A stretch of DNA of 64,000 bases from Gordionus sp. m RMFG-2023 (Eukaryota > Nematomorpha > Gordioida > Chordodea > Parachordodidae), in assembly GCF_954871325.1 (NCBI RefSeq), contig NC_088777.1:50782974-50846973 (forward strand). Reading direction: 5' to 3'. The position numbers were made by a program, and so were the translations under genes. Below the pieces are notes generated by a model. That model was given only the letters and a program-made list of their open reading frames with translations. It was not told the origin of the DNA and searched no databases. Every line of letters starts with the position of its first letter. Positions within the stretch are counted from its first letter, which is position 1. Positions 1 through 15,300 of the stretch are shown here, piece by piece.

Positions 1-3000
1 CATTTAAAGACTAATTTAAGGTTCGACATTTCAAATTTAATATGGAAAAAATAATTTTCAAGATTCTATAAATTTGTCTTGTATAATTAGTGCCACTTAT
101 ATAATTTTTGTTTTCTTATTTCTACTACAATTTTCTTAAATTTTAATTATATATATAATATATATATATATAAATGATTCACACTATTTACCTGTAAATT
201 GTGATTATTATTTCTTTGCAAAATGAAATGTCATTATAAAAAAAATATTATATATTCTCCAAGGCTTTGTTTAACTTTTATTCATGCCAAAAGAAACATT
301 TTAAAAAATAACAATTATTATTATTACATTGTGACAATATAAATTATCCAAAAATACAAACTAACTAACTTATGAATCGTAATCAAATTTAAAATTAATT
401 ATCCAAAATTACAAACTAACTAACTAACTAACGAATCGTAAGATTTCGAAATAAAGGGTTCAAAAAAGCGTAAATATTTGTATTTTATATATATAAAAGA
501 AAAATTAATTGATCTTGATATATCTTTATCTTTTTAAATATTTATTTCAAATTTAAAAAAAATAAACAAAAATGATTTTTCGCAATCGAACTTTTGTTAA
601 GTTGAAAGTTGACTCAATTATTTGGACACCCAAACAACAGCAATGAGATTATTGTAAGGATAATAAGAATGGTGTTCATATTTTATTTTAAACCATTTAC
701 GAGCAACAAATAATAATTTTCGATCCATATTTCGCTTTTGAATGTGCTTGTTGATTCCAGCTTCATTCTTGATATTGTTACATTTGGGTAAATCATTTTA
801 AAAGTCTTTATTGAATCTTCAATGAATTTATAAATTAGTTCAACTTCAAATATTGACCTAAACGCTAATTATTAATTTATTTATTTTTTATCTTAAAATT
901 ACAAATGCAATATTTTATTTTTTATTTTATCTTTGAAATATTATTATTGTACAAAAATTATTTATATATTATATATTATATAGTAATTTGTATAAATTAA
1001 ATTGCAATTAATTTTATTTCATGTGACATTTATGTATAATATAGAATAATGAACTTGAATATCATATGGTATTTCATTATGTATGAAGAAAAAAAAATGT
1101 ACTTGTTTGACCTTTAGCATAAACTAGTCATTTTTTTTACTCTTTTCAATCTTTGAATAAAATAAATTTATAATTTGAAAAGTAAAAAATGGTTAAAAAA
1201 CGAAAGCAGAAGAAAAAAAGCTTTTTATAAATTAAAAAAATTAACTCGGACCAGTAAATGAATTATTTTAATAAAATATTTATTAACTAAAATTAAATTA
1301 AATTACTAACCATTTACACTTTGTTATAATATTTATAAAATTGGATAAATTAAATTTAAAATTATTTTCCTTTGTAAAATTTTTTTTATATTATGAAATA
1401 TGTAATTATTTTATTATATATATATTTAATTACTATTTTCAAGGTTGTCTAAAAATATATAATATTTCTGAAAAATGGCAATTATTTTTTGGTAATAATT
1501 AGTAGATATCATAAAAAAAAGTATATTTTATTAACTCAAAGTTAAAATATTAATTATACGGAAGAAGAAAGAAAAAATTAATATTGGTACTAATTTTTAT
1601 TTATTATATCTAGTAATTAGCCAAACGATCACCAAATTATTAAATAACCTTTCTTAAAACCTCTATTAAAAAAAATAATAATAAAGACTATTTAATGGAG
1701 GTCATAAAAGGTGGTAAGTAAAAGAGAAATCTTCATTAAATTTTTATAAATTATAATTCTGGCAAAATTGGATTTTTTAGTCAATATGCCTAAGGATCTA
1801 ATATTTTCCAGGATCTAAATGCATAGAGCTATAATTTAATAAATTAGTAAAATAAGAAATTTCATATAAAATATCAAACCCCTAAATCAGATAAGCGAGC
1901 CTTTATGGGCCGGTCCGACCCGCATGCTTTTTTAATAGGCTGGTCTGGGCTTGGGTCTAAAATTATTAAATTTATTTAGGTAAAACCTTAATAATTTCCC
2001 AAATAGCAGAACTCTAATTATATTATACCTACTCACTATCCTACTCACTATCCTCAACTGATATAGTAAAAGAGGAGATGCTTAGCAATAAACGATCTTA
2101 AAAACTTTGAAACCAAAACATAGTCACCATTAACATGGATTTTTTTTTTAAAACACAATTTATCGGTATATTTTAAATTATAACATTTAATATAAAACAA
2201 ATTCTGTCCGGGATTTGTATAATAAATATTTGTATTGATGAAATCGAAGGCAAAACAATAATCAAATCCTTTTTTTTATACTTAGTAACGGTTTCGATAC
2301 TTTTTTTTTAAATGTAACGTTAATTTTCTGACAACTTTGCAAGAATACCTTTTGTATATTGTATATTTTTCGTTAAAAAATTACGATATCCAGGTTCGTA
2401 GCTAAAAATAAATTCTTATTATGCTCGGACCTAAGAAATAAGTGAATTTTCTTGGGTGTTTTTATATTTCACACGTTGGTCTGAGGGGCCGGTCCTCTAA
2501 GAATCGCGCGAATTACACTATGCCCTTCCCCCTTTCTCAAATAAATCGCGCCGGATTTTATTTTTATATATTATAAATCACAAGGATGCCGACAAAAATC
2601 ATATTTATTTATTGTATATTTAAAATCAATTTATAATTATAATTTTATTTTCTTTGCTTATATTATGTTTTTAAACTAAAATAAGAATCAATATTTACCT
2701 TTCTTATTTTATTTATTTTTCTATATAATAAATATATAATGTAATATATAAAATTTTGCAATTTTTCGGCTAAAATTCAAAAAAAATCAAATGAACACAA
2801 GGGAAGATTTTAAAACTAATTTTCCTATCCTGTTTTTAAGAAATTGTCTAATTTGGAATTAATTTTAAAAAACAAAATAAATATTTTTAAAAAAAACATT
2901 TCTTTTCTTAAAACCAAATTTTTTTTTTATATTATCTTGTTTTGACTTTTAAAAAAAAACATTTTACCTTGAAAAGTAGTAATAATAATAAATATACAAA

Positions 3001-3314
3001 TTAAAAGCATTTTAAATGATTTAAAAAAATATATATATTTATATTACATATATAATTTTTGGTGATAATAAACCATAAAAAATTTTATGACACATTTCTG
3101 TTATTGACATTCTAATGATTTTTGCCAAAATAAAAGTAAGAAATTATTATTTTTTGTATTTTGAAAAATTTTATGGATTAAAAAGGTAACACGTACTTGT
3201 ATAATTCGAGGAATTTTATGATATCTCTTATAGAAGTCTGAATAAAAAAAATATGATCATTCTTATGTAACCTTTTCACATATTTATTAATTTTTTTTTA
3301 TTAAAAATTTTTAG
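1..3314. other. AT-rich upstream DNA, no gene recognised
   Basis: This stretch is mostly A/T homopolymers and TA microsatellite. Short GC-richer islands lie at about 1.88-1.96 kb and 2.46-2.56 kb. The first contains GGCC-rich words resembling those near 12.8, 46.2 and 47.8 kb, so it may be part of a dispersed repeat. No coding exon with a homolog was seen. A splice acceptor-like TTTTTAG ends at 3314, so a 5' untranslated or short first exon of the following gene may lie within this stretch. Confidence 0.5.
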
Positions 3315-3358
3315 GCGTAAAATATACAAAAAGATACAAGAAACAAAGGAGTACAAAC

Positions 3359-6300
3359 ATGAGACTTCCCGCAACGCAGGATTTGCAGCAACAACAAATC
3401 CACGGAAGGCAGAAAAAGCCACACGTTTCTAGCTACCAGAGGAGCAAACTAGCCCCTGCCCTGGGGCCTTTGATATACGAGACTACGGATTTTGAGGAAC
3501 ATTCTATCGGTTATGGACCCGTTATCGAGCCTGATGATACTTCTCGTCTAGAGCAGAATGGCTATTACCAAAATTCAAACGATTATGATAATAGGCAAAG
3601 ATACAACAAAGGTTATCGAAATCCCGGATTATATGAACGGGAAGAGGCGAGAGAAGGTGGAAGAGGACGAATGAGCAATGGGGAATCGAGAGGGGCGGAT
3701 GCGTCGATGCCGAATAATTATTCCGAAGACGATGAATATATGATCACAGATTATTACAGACCCCCGCTTTCATCGCATGATAGGGGTCGCAATGATAGCC
3801 AGGGGAACTATCAAGGCGGGAACGCGCTAATAAAATCGCAAGATAAATATGGCAGTGGCAATAAACGCAGTTTGTCTTCTCCTTCGTTCCGCAAAAACAG
3901 AATTAACAATGGTTACGATCCTCCTATCGAGGGTTACGCGACCAATACGGGTAGTTACAGGGAGTACAGAGATTCCAACGATACCAAAATACCCAGCAAT
4001 TACATGGTTTTAACTGTCAATGGAGACGGATCACCTCAACCGGAAGACACTTACTGGCTTAAGCCGGAACCTATATTGCCGGATGATGTAATGGTTAATC
4101 GCGGATATTTTTCGTCTACTCCCTCGACACCTTTACCCCAGCATAAAGATGTCGCGAACGAAGATAATTCCTACCCTCAAAGAGATGACAAAATTGTTGC
4201 ATCTAGACAGATTAATAGCCGCGAGGCCAGGAGGCCTCAGGAGGTATCCTTCGCAACTACCACCAACGATAACGACAGTCATTTTAACCGTGAAACATCG
4301 AGGGGCGATATAAACGCGGTGAGAAATGGTTTTCCCATGGACGCATCTTTCGCGTCATCTAATTTTAATCCAATCATACCCGGCCTGGGCCCGCCGGGTC
4401 AAGCTACCCTAGTTAATACCCCCGAGTTCGGATCTTATACGTCTTCCAAATCCAAATCTTCAACCCAAAAAAGACCTTCTCCTCAAAGAACGTTTTACGC
4501 CTTCCAGAAGATGAAAGAAGCCATCAAGTTTTTTTTTAAAAAAATCATACTCGATTTATATATGTGATTTTAATTTTATAGCGATTATTTATTTTTTTTA
4601 AAAAAAATGTAGGTTTTTTTATGAAGGAGAGGGATGGGAGTCATTAAATGATTAGTTAATATGAATGAAAAAATATATTTAATTTATTATGGCAAATAAA
4701 GATGAAATTGTATCCAAATAGATCAGAATTGTGATTTTGGTTCGGAATTACTATATTTTAGGCTTCTAATTCCAGAATCGATCCTGAAAAGATTCCCTGA
4801 GTTTATACTTATCTTCTCTTAGTATTTATCATGTCAATCAAAAAAGAAAAACGACGTTATATCCAGAGATCGAAGCATTTCTGATTTTAGATTAATTATT
4901 TCTTTAAAAGTTCTGATATCAGAAACGGATCCAAAAGGTTTCTAGACTTTTGCTCATTTATTTATTAATTAAAAATGTATGTGAGTCTAATTATGAGCAC
5001 AAACCCAATAACCACTTTTTTAAGGCATATATTTCCCGTTTCAAATTTTTTTAAAAAATTTTTGCCCGGGTTTTTCTGTTCCAGTTTTTTGATTCCGTTT
5101 CCAATCTCTGACTATATCTTATCACCATTTTTTTCTAAGTTGGTAAATAACTCGTATTGTAAATCATTATCAAATTAACATAACATGAAGAGCAAAATAA
5201 GATATATTTCGTATCGAAATGCCATTACCGCGACTCCTGAAACCAGACCCTGTCGAAGTATGGAATACTAACCCAGATCCTTCTATGTTCAGTTGAACTA
5301 GTGTTGCTAAACCGGTTTAAACTCAATATTTTATCCAGAAAAAAATATTATGCAATCCTAAAGATATTGCTCATCGTTGACACAAAGGTATGGAGATCTA
5401 TTAACGAAATCTAGAGGCTTAGACAATATTTTTCTGGCCAAAATATCGAGTTAGCCGTTCTTAAAAATCAGTTCAATGCGAGCCGTTCAACAACACTAAG
5501 TTGAACCCGGATCAATCATTTCCGGTTTATAAATTATTCCCCCTCTCCACCACTTCATCCAATCCAATCCAATACCGATATTGATATTTTTTGTTTTTTA
5601 AAAAGAAAATAATTAATAATAAAACATGCTATTAAAACAAATAATTTTATTAAAATTTCTTTTCAATAATCTCCCAATTCCTTCCCTCCCTCTTCCTCAA
5701 TTCATGTATTCCTTATTATTTATAAATCAAAAAAATAATAAATTGGTTCCCTGGATGCCCTTAATGAGATTAAAATTGATTTTTTTTTCCTACTTCTTTG
5801 TAACAAAATAAGAAAGAAATTTTTTTGAATGAGTTCATCGAAATAGAAGTAAATTTCTTATATTAGTTACGTGAAATAAAAATATTCATTTTTTTGCAAA
5901 AAATATAAGAACTTTCCATTAGTTTTTTTTAAATTTTATTCAATTTTTCTAAATCCAGATGTAATTTTTATAAAAACTTAAAAATTTTAATGAAAAAAAT
6001 TTTTTTATTTTACCATAATCCTTTTTATTAATTAATAAATAAAAGAAAAATATTATTAATTTATTTTTAAATATTAATATTTCGTTTTTCAAAAGTGATT
6101 TTTTTTAAAAATAATTGATTAATGGGAAGTAAAAAATGATTTTATAATTTTAATTCATCAATTAAAATTATAAATGTTAGAACTCGCTAAATGCCTTATA
6201 CAGTTTTTAACATAATTTTATATGTATATCATTATTACTAAGTACTGTTGTATATAAATGGCGTGTAATTACTGTAGGATAATTATAATATAACTAAAAC

Positions 6301-9300
6301 AGAATATAATTTATTTAATTTTATATTTTTTTTTTTTTTAAATTAGTTACTTTAAAATATAAGATGTTCATAGAAAATGAAAAATACATTTTATATATTT
6401 AAAAAATAAATCAAAAAAGATACTTTAAGAAAACACATAAATTACAAAATGTTCATAAAAAAAGTGAAAAAAATGTTTATATAATGTTTTTATTTTAAAG
6501 ATAAATATATATTCAAAAATAAGATTTAGTGGGGGGAGGGGGGGGGGGGGTTTAGAGTTGATGGGATAAGTATCTCAGAAGTATACTATTCTCGTATTTT
6601 ATTGCCATCAGGAGTAGCCATGAATGTTGGCTGAAGTGATATCTCAGATGTTTATTTTGTTCGTATACTATGGTTTATCAGGAATTTTTTAAAAAAAAGC
6701 TTTCTAAAATCAATAACAATTTTTTGTTTAAACCTTAATTTTTGTTAGAAGCCGTTCTGGTTCTTCCAAATTTTAAGAAGAGGGATTTTGATTTCGGTTC
6801 CTGGATTTATCCCTATTTCGAAGGTTTTGCTTTCTCTTCCAAACTTGGCAATAAGGAAGGAAGGAAGGAAGGAAGGAAGGAAGGAAGGAAGGAAGGAAGG
6901 AAGGAAGGAAGGAAGGAAGGAAGGAAGGAAGGAAGGAAGGAAGGAAGGAAGGAAGGAAGGAAGGAAGGAAGGAAGGAAGGAAGGAATATATCATAAATAA
7001 AGATCCTCAATACTTTGTATTTTTTTCGAGACTTTTAAATTTTATCACGTGATATAAACTAGAGCTCTGTAATTGTACTACCTATTTCTTCAGGTCCGGC
7101 TCTATCCGAGATAAAAAATAAATAAAAAACTAAAATCTTACCAATTTAATCCGAGTAATTTATTTTTTTTTCCTAAAAAAACACTCTATAAGATCAACTC
7201 AAATAGGTTTCGTGCATTTGTTTTAATAATAAACCCTGATGTTCATTAAAACTCCCGTCAAAAAATTTATTTTATTTTTAAAACAAATATTTAATATATA
7301 TATATATATTTTTTTTGTTTATAGCCAATACGTTTCTTACTTAAAAGTTCGTATCAACGACATGATCCGATGTTACGAAAGAACACCTGTCGGTTTCAAT
7401 ACATTTTCGTCAGAGAGGGCACTGAAAAAGTTGTCTCAGAACTTCGAGAACAAAGGCAAAAAGTCTGGATATAAAGCTAAAACGGTCGGGCCTTCCTCGA
7501 TGTCTAACATTAGCAAGGAAACTCCAGTGAGTGATTATCCCAATTCTCCCAATCCACTTTTGCTCGAGAAGAAGATAAAGAACGCCCAGAGGCTACTTAA
7601 GCACCTGGAGTATCACGCGACAAAAATCGACAGGCTCTACGATGATTACCTCCAGAACCATAAGCTCAGAGATGGTAAGAAAAATATCTCGATTTGTCCA
7701 TTTAATATAATTACATGACTATATAAATTGAACAAATCTTATCTTTTTCATTATTCTATTCGTAATTTTTTAAACGAATTTCTTTATCATGTCATATAAC
7801 ATGAGTTAACTTACGGTTATATTTTTTTTCCTCTCTCTATAATATTCTTACTAATTATACTTTGATATAAACCGCGTTAAAAAAAGAAAATATTTCTATT
7901 GTATCCTAGTTGATATAATGATTAAACTAAATTATATTATTATTATTAGACAAATAATTGTTTTTTTCTCACTTAAACCAGTATTTTTATATAAAGTTAG
8001 TCAGTGTTGTAAAAAAAAATGATTGTGCTATTATCGTTTAACTTTTTAAAGAACGGCAAATTATATGTTAATGTTATTATAATTTGGTTTACGAATTGCA
8101 AAACGACATTGCAAAAAATTAAAAAATAATTTTTTTTATACCTTTTATGATGGATATTTGACTATTATCTCAATTATGTCAAACTGAAAGATAAAATATC
8201 ATTTTGATAAACTCTCGTTACTCGTATTGTTCGGTTCGCCAACTTTTGAGTGACTCATTTCCTGTCGGCCATTTTGTTGATTTTTTTTAAAATTATTTTT
8301 TTTGTTCAATAGGAGCCAAAACTATGTCTTTTGCGTATTGCGATCCTGCCATCTCTTCCTCGGCTAAAGTCATGAAAGAATCTCTCGTCCATTTGGAAAG
8401 CGAACGCAAAAATTGCGACAAAAACATGTTCACTATCGAAAACAGGCTTCAAACCCTTATGGGAACCTTTCATTTCGTTATTAAAGGTTAGTCAATAATT
8501 GACTTAATAAATTTATTGATAGAGGGAGGGAGGAAGAAAGGAAAGAAAGGAAGGAAGGAAGGAAGGAAGGAAGGAAGGAAGGAAGGAAGGAAGGAAGGAA
8601 GGAAGGAAGGAAGGAAGGAAGGAAGGAAGGAAGGGAAGGGAAGGGAAGAAAAGGGAGGGAGTATAATATTTAGACACCTCATTAAAAAAATACATATTAC
8701 TATTTAATGTGTTATCTTAACACAAATTATTTAGAAATATCTGGTTACGCGAGGATAGGAGCAGGTGACCAATTTGATATAGCTATAAAGTACGACTTCC
8801 CTAAATTCAAAAAATTTAGCGCCAAGTGCAAAGTAGACAGAAGACTGGATCAGATGTGGGACAAGCGTGGAAGGGTTTATCCCCTTCTTTTACACGAAAT
8901 AATGCGCTTAAAGGTACAATTAAAGTGTGTAAACTAAATATTTATTTCTTTTAAAATCACCAATATACACTGATTAAAATAAATATATATATTTATATGA
9001 TATTATATATAAATAAACATTCTAATATTAGGCGAAAGAAGTCAAAACCCTCAATAATGCGACACTGACCAAAACTACGTTGGATCCTTTAGACCTTCTA
9101 TCCATAATCCCCATCCTCAAATACATTAAGCTCACTCCTAATGGTTCTCTCAAGCTCAACGTTCTATTTTTTTGGAAGTAATCCTTTACCCTTTTATCAA
9201 CGATTCCTTTTAAAATTTTAAACTGGAATTTCGAATTCCCTTCCTCCCTACCTTTCCTAATTTTAATTTAGATTTTTCCAACGCACATTTAGAAGGATTT

Positions 9301-12300
9301 AATCATAAAAATCATACCTTTGACTAGTATAATGAAATGTCATTATTTGAGTTAAACTAAATCCTCCCCTAGATTTGACAAAATTAACGATACTAGTCTT
9401 AGTGTATTTAAGGAAACAAACAGACAGACCCTTGATCAATCTTTTAACTATAATCATTTTTTATTATTAAAGTCCTTTGGGAAATGAGTTGGCTGAGGAA
9501 TTGGATTTCCTTTACGAAAATTCCCAATTTTTTGATTCGTTTGTTTCGTCAAAAACGCCACCCGAATTCGTAGTTTCCCACTTGCCACCGCTAATGCTAG
9601 ATGGAGGATCGGGTAGAGGAGTTAAATTTAGCGGCGACAAGGCGGCCTTAGAAGGAAGTGCGCTGGAAAGGAATGGATCAAATATCGTCGCGAATGAAAA
9701 TTCTTCCCCAAGATGGAAAGGGGAAAGAGATGACAAAGGTAACCAATTCATATTTTAATTTTATCCTAGAGGTTTTGACACTTTATACTTCCGGTCATTC
9801 TCTAATTTATCTAAGACTTGTCAATAATTGAACCTCACTTCTTCTTCTTCTTATCCGTTTAAAGGCGAATTCCAGATTTACACATGTTGCTCAGTTTTCC
9901 CTTTGATTTAATCTTTAGGAAATTTTGTAGCGAGGATTTTACAATCGGCTGCCCTTCCTGACCTCGTTTTTACACCCCGTCGAGGAGACGGTGATACTAT
10001 TTCTATACCTAGACCCAGTGGCGTAGCTAGGAATTTTCCTTAGAGTGGGTCCATACATATAACCCCTTTAACGGGCCTTCGGCCCTTTTGGCCGGCCTTC
10101 GGCCGGTTTATCTTAAAAATTATATTTAATAAATATATTTTTTAAATGCATCAATAATATGTTATTATATTTTAATAGATTATTCTCAATGACTTTATAA
10201 TAATACTATCCAGAATAATTTCAATAGTAATATAATATCCTTCCACAAACATCAAAACCAGAAAAATATAAATAATCATGGTATTTATTTGATATAAAAT
10301 CACTTTTGAATCTTTTAAATGTATTATCTAAAAAAATAATTTGCTCTGGGAGGGGTCCAAACCCGAAAACCCCTCCCGTAGCTACGCCACTGCCTAGCCC
10401 ACAGTAGACCTCCATTAGCCAAACCCGCCTCGATAAGGCTAAGGTAAGATTTTGGAAGGGGGGGGGGAATAATTCGAACTTCACTAATCTGGGATTACTA
10501 TTATCATGTTCACTAAATTTACTATATAAATTATATAGTTATAATATGTACTTGGGCAACCTATAGTCAAAACTTTTATTGTATTAAAAAAGTTATATTT
10601 TTATAAAATAACGTAATATATAATAAAATATTTAATTTATAAATTATATTGATTTTTAAAAAAAATATATAAAGAGAAGAGGAGTATAGGCCGTGCTAGT
10701 GCAATAGGTGGTGTTAGAAGGGATCAAGGAAGGCAACCTAGTAGATATCAGGATTATTTATCATCCAGCAATTATCAATCTCCCAACGATGTGGATTCAT
10801 CTTCCTCATTGGAAAAGGTTAAATAAAATATACAGAAAGAATATTCAATTTCAAATATTAATATGATAAATAATATAAATTTATCCAAATAATTTGGGGC
10901 GGGCTGTACAACTAGTGCAAACTTGTAATATTGACTTATTAAATTAGAGGGTAATGAAAAATCTTAAGCAGTTAGTGCGAAATTTACAGTAAAGTTGTCA
11001 TGAGAAGAGATATTCTCTGGGTTTCGCGGAATCCGTCTCAAAGAGAACCGAACTTTGGTACCAAATGAGGCATGAGTAGAGCCGGTAATGGGTATGAATA
11101 TGCAAGAGGGATCGATGAAACTGTATTTGGTTATTTTCCGAGATTCGGAAGGTGTGAAGGCATCTGCGTTTTGGTTGGAAGGTTTATTAGGATCAATGCC
11201 GGTGAAGTCCCAACCAAGCTGGCCCCTTAATAGAATTGAGGATCTTCCTACTGGTGATTACTCATCAATATTAAGGATTCCGGTTAATTCAAGTCTAGAA
11301 GGGATGCCCGCCAATTTAAGTGCTCGCCGGATAAGATCGTTAAATTTAGAGTTTCAAATGCCGCGGGAAATGGCCCCGTCAAAATCAGTAGTGGAGGCAA
11401 TTGTTGACTCTGATTTATTTGCATGCCTAAGGCAGAACAATTTCGCAGTTACGTCTTAGTTCATTACTAGCTCTTTTGGGAAGAGGAGAAAGTCGAGATT
11501 ACGAGAGCATACTTTTGGTTCACATCATAAAATAAACAGTGAGCTCGTTATCATGAAGGCTCTATTTTAGGTAAGCGGCGGAGCCTTCGTTGAATAGTTC
11601 ATTCCTATCTTCTGTAAACACGAATAAGAAGGTAGTTGAGTGTTTAGGAATACAAAATTGTCTCAAAGATTTAGGCTACAACTTACGAAAAAAGTGTATG
11701 GAGAAGGGAAAGTTCTGAGATAAAAAAAAAGAACGAGTTAAAGGTGATCGTAAATGTTTACATGAAAGTTATGCCTGTAGCCATGGGTTATGATGACGAG
11801 GTGTCGGCTTGAGATCACACGGAAATTTCAGATGATTTTGGTGAATCGAGAAATTTAAAGATGGAAGTGGGTCGAAGGGCGTAAAGATTTTAAGAATATA
11901 GCAAAAGTTTTTAAGGAAGAAAAATAAACTCGATGAAGAGGAAGATATTTGGATACGTTTATAAATCGAAGCATAGAAGTGAAAGCATTAGAGAGAAAGG
12001 TTATTGATAGATTTTTTAAACCGCTAACTGGGGGCCTGAGATGGGTTGGAGACATGTTCTCGATTTCTTCTAAATAATTTTTTTTTTGACTGTAGTCGAC
12101 GCTGGATCAAATTTATAAGATCTTTTTAAATAAAAAATTTAATGTTAATAAAAGAAAATTTTATCTCATTAAAAGATTATATAAACACGATCAGGTGTTC
12201 ACACTAGACTAACCCTTAGCCAATATCAGGCCTCCCTATATTTTTAACTTATGTAAAATCAAACAAATATGTTATTTAAGCTTCTTAAAATAATTCTCTA

Positions 12301-15300
12301 ATTTGTTAAATTTTTGGATAAACTTAGAAATACTATTCCAGACCGAGATTCAGCAACAGACAACAAAGATTACCCTTATACTTTGAGGATGACAATTTCA
12401 ATTCTTACGCGCAAAATAGAGGGCGTGAAAGAAAGGGGGAGCCGGATAACTTTTATTCAAGAATACCGCTAGGAATTCAGAGAATCAGAAATAATAACCT
12501 AGGTTTTTTTTTAAAATAGTCTAATTTAATTTTAAAAAAATATAATATTTTCGTTGGATTGTCCGACAACAATTATTCATAAATATTTCGAGTCAAATGA
12601 TGATTTTGAATGAAACTTAATGTCGTAATCGTAAATAAATCATATGTTCAGTGGTGCCATAAGGCAATCCGCTCAAATAGCTCCAAATCTGTTGTTATCA
12701 CTTAAAATAATCTGCCATGGATTCATCCCAGGATTAATGTTCTTTCCTTTATTTGAGTCTATATAACACTGTTTTTTTTTGTATTTATATCAGAGAACTG
12801 CAGGTTCGGTCCTATGCCCGTTCTGGTCCTCTCCGGGTACACGGGCCTTATATTTTAAAATCAAATATTTTAAAATCAACATTATAAAACTATAAATATT
12901 AAAAATAAATAAAAAACTTACTTTAAGAAAATCCAGGCCTGGACCTGAAAACTGAAAATATAAAACTTGTGCCGGGTCGATTAAAATTTTTTTTTAAATA
13001 GATCGGACCAAGCTGGGCCATGCAAATGGTACCTCTGCAGATCTCCGAGTTATATATTTGATGGATTTTTTTTTTATAATATATAATCATTTGCAACAAA
13101 TGTCATGATTTTATTACCTAAATTGTAAGAAATCTTTATTCCTAGAGAAATCTTATGCAGTTAGTTATGTTCTTTAAAAAAAAATCATGTATAAAACATT
13201 TTTTTTTCATATTCACTTTTATCCATTCTCCCCCCCCCGCCCCCATCTAGTCGATGAAAGAGGGTACCAAGAACATCAGTCTTCCTATCGAAATAATCCG
13301 GTAAATGTATACGCAACAGCCAGCAATTTACCAAGTGACAATTTTATTTCCCAGCCTTTCGATCAAAACCAATTCGAACAACAACAGCAAAGTTCCCCGC
13401 TAAATGAACAACCTCGGCTAGGGCAAACGCAGGAGTTCTCCTTTCAAAATCCCCCTTTCCAAGTCTACGATGATAGTAAAAGGCAGGTTCAACGGCAATT
13501 AAGTAACAGCCCTTACAACAACAGTTATCAGCAGCGCCCTCCTTCGAGAGACATCCCCCTCAATTTAAACAAAGATTTCCAAGACGTACTTCACGACCTA
13601 CGGCACTGTTCGAGCACTTATAAAGCTGACGGAACGGATACGGGAGAATTTAACGATTTGAGGGACATTGTCGAACAATTTTACGAATACCTTTCGTACG
13701 TTGATCCTAATAAAGTTAGTAGTAGTAATCCTAAGTTGTTGCTTATTCAGCAAAAAAATAGATTAGACCTAACGAAAATTCGTAATTTCTTTTTACTCAG
13801 CAAAATTTTTCTACATTTAAATTGTATGAAGACGTTACTTTTTTTCTTCAGTTTTAAACAAACGATACATTTTTAAGTTATTTCCTGTGTCCATTTTTAT
13901 CGATCAATAAATCACTTAATAATTATAAAATGTAAAAATTTAATGTCGAAGAATAAGAGTTTGGGAGAACAAGAGATTATAAACGATAGTCCAAACATAC
14001 CTGGACCAAGTCAGACGCCTTCCCCCATATACAGGGATCTTACGAAAAGTGACGATTTCAAACTCGCCAAGACTGACAAAAAGAAAAACACATTCGGAAA
14101 TGGTTAGTATTTTTATTTTATTTTTTTTGGTAACTAAATGATGTTATAAAATTTTAAAAAATGCGCTCAAATAAGTTGATCACGTAAATATGCACTGATG
14201 CTAACAGAATTTTGTATATTAAAATTCTCGTTGCATTAAATTCCAGCCAAAATTTTACCTGATAAACTTTAATGTTTTCGAAGTCGGGCTAGGGTTAGAT
14301 ATACTTAGTGTTATTTAAACTACCTAACTTTAGTCAACTATAAAACAGCGTGGCCGCCATATTTTTTATCCAAAAATATATCAATCTTCAAGTTGAAACT
14401 CAACTTAGAAGCTTAGTTTAATTGGATTTTTTAGGCTAAATGATTGATTAAGCCACAATAGAGAGGTTCAAAGTTAGGTGATTTAAAAACACTAGTTAGA
14501 CATGATCATATGGTTTTTTAAAGGATTTTTTGAATATATTTTATTTTTCATTTAAAAAAAAATAATTCCGAATTCGATTTGCAGATATAATCTCGACAGC
14601 TTTGAAAAGTTTCGATTTTTTGAGCGGAGACGAAAAACAGAAAAACTCTTCAAGGAATAAAAATAGGTTTCATATTTTTTTTTCGTATAAAAAAAAGCAC
14701 GGGTGGCCCCCCTCTCCACCATTTTTCTACTTTTAAGAATCAACTCATTAGAACCATCTGATTCGAGCTTATGACTCATCTCGAGAAAATCCCGAATTAA
14801 TACATTTCAAATAAAAATGGCGCCTTCTTTTTTTATTTTTTTTAATCTTAATTTAAACATCCCCCCCCCCCCCGTTAGATCGAAAGAAAATTACGATTAC
14901 CCTCAAACTCCTTCGAATCCGAACGCCGCCGTAAATAGGGGAAACGACAATATACCCTTCATGGACTCTGGATTCGATTCATCCGCCACCGGAAGCTTGG
15001 ATAGGAACATCTCGCGTCAGCGGCAAGGTTTTTTTTATAAAATACTTAATTATTTTTATTTTATTTATTTTTCAGTATTTCTGGAATAACGACTTACTCT
15101 GCATTCACAGTTAGCTGGGGAATTCGCGGGAAAGTATATTTTGAATCCCCATAAATTCGCGCCAATCGTGAACGCAGGGTTAAGTCGGAATCCCTTATGA
15201 TCAAGAATCTCTCAAATTTAAAGCTTGTACGTAGACGTTTTTTTTTAAATTTGAACAAAAAAAATCTGATTTTAGATGTATTCCAGCGTGTGTAAGATTA

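Noticed and set aside
6742-7010. Open frames of KEGR and FLPS repeats on both strands
   Set aside because: They are produced by the AAGG microsatellite, which has no stops in any frame; no flanking coding evidence.
8488-8707. Similar repeat frames in RIPOR intron 3
   Set aside because: Same cause: the GGAA tract lies wholly between two well-supported splice sites.
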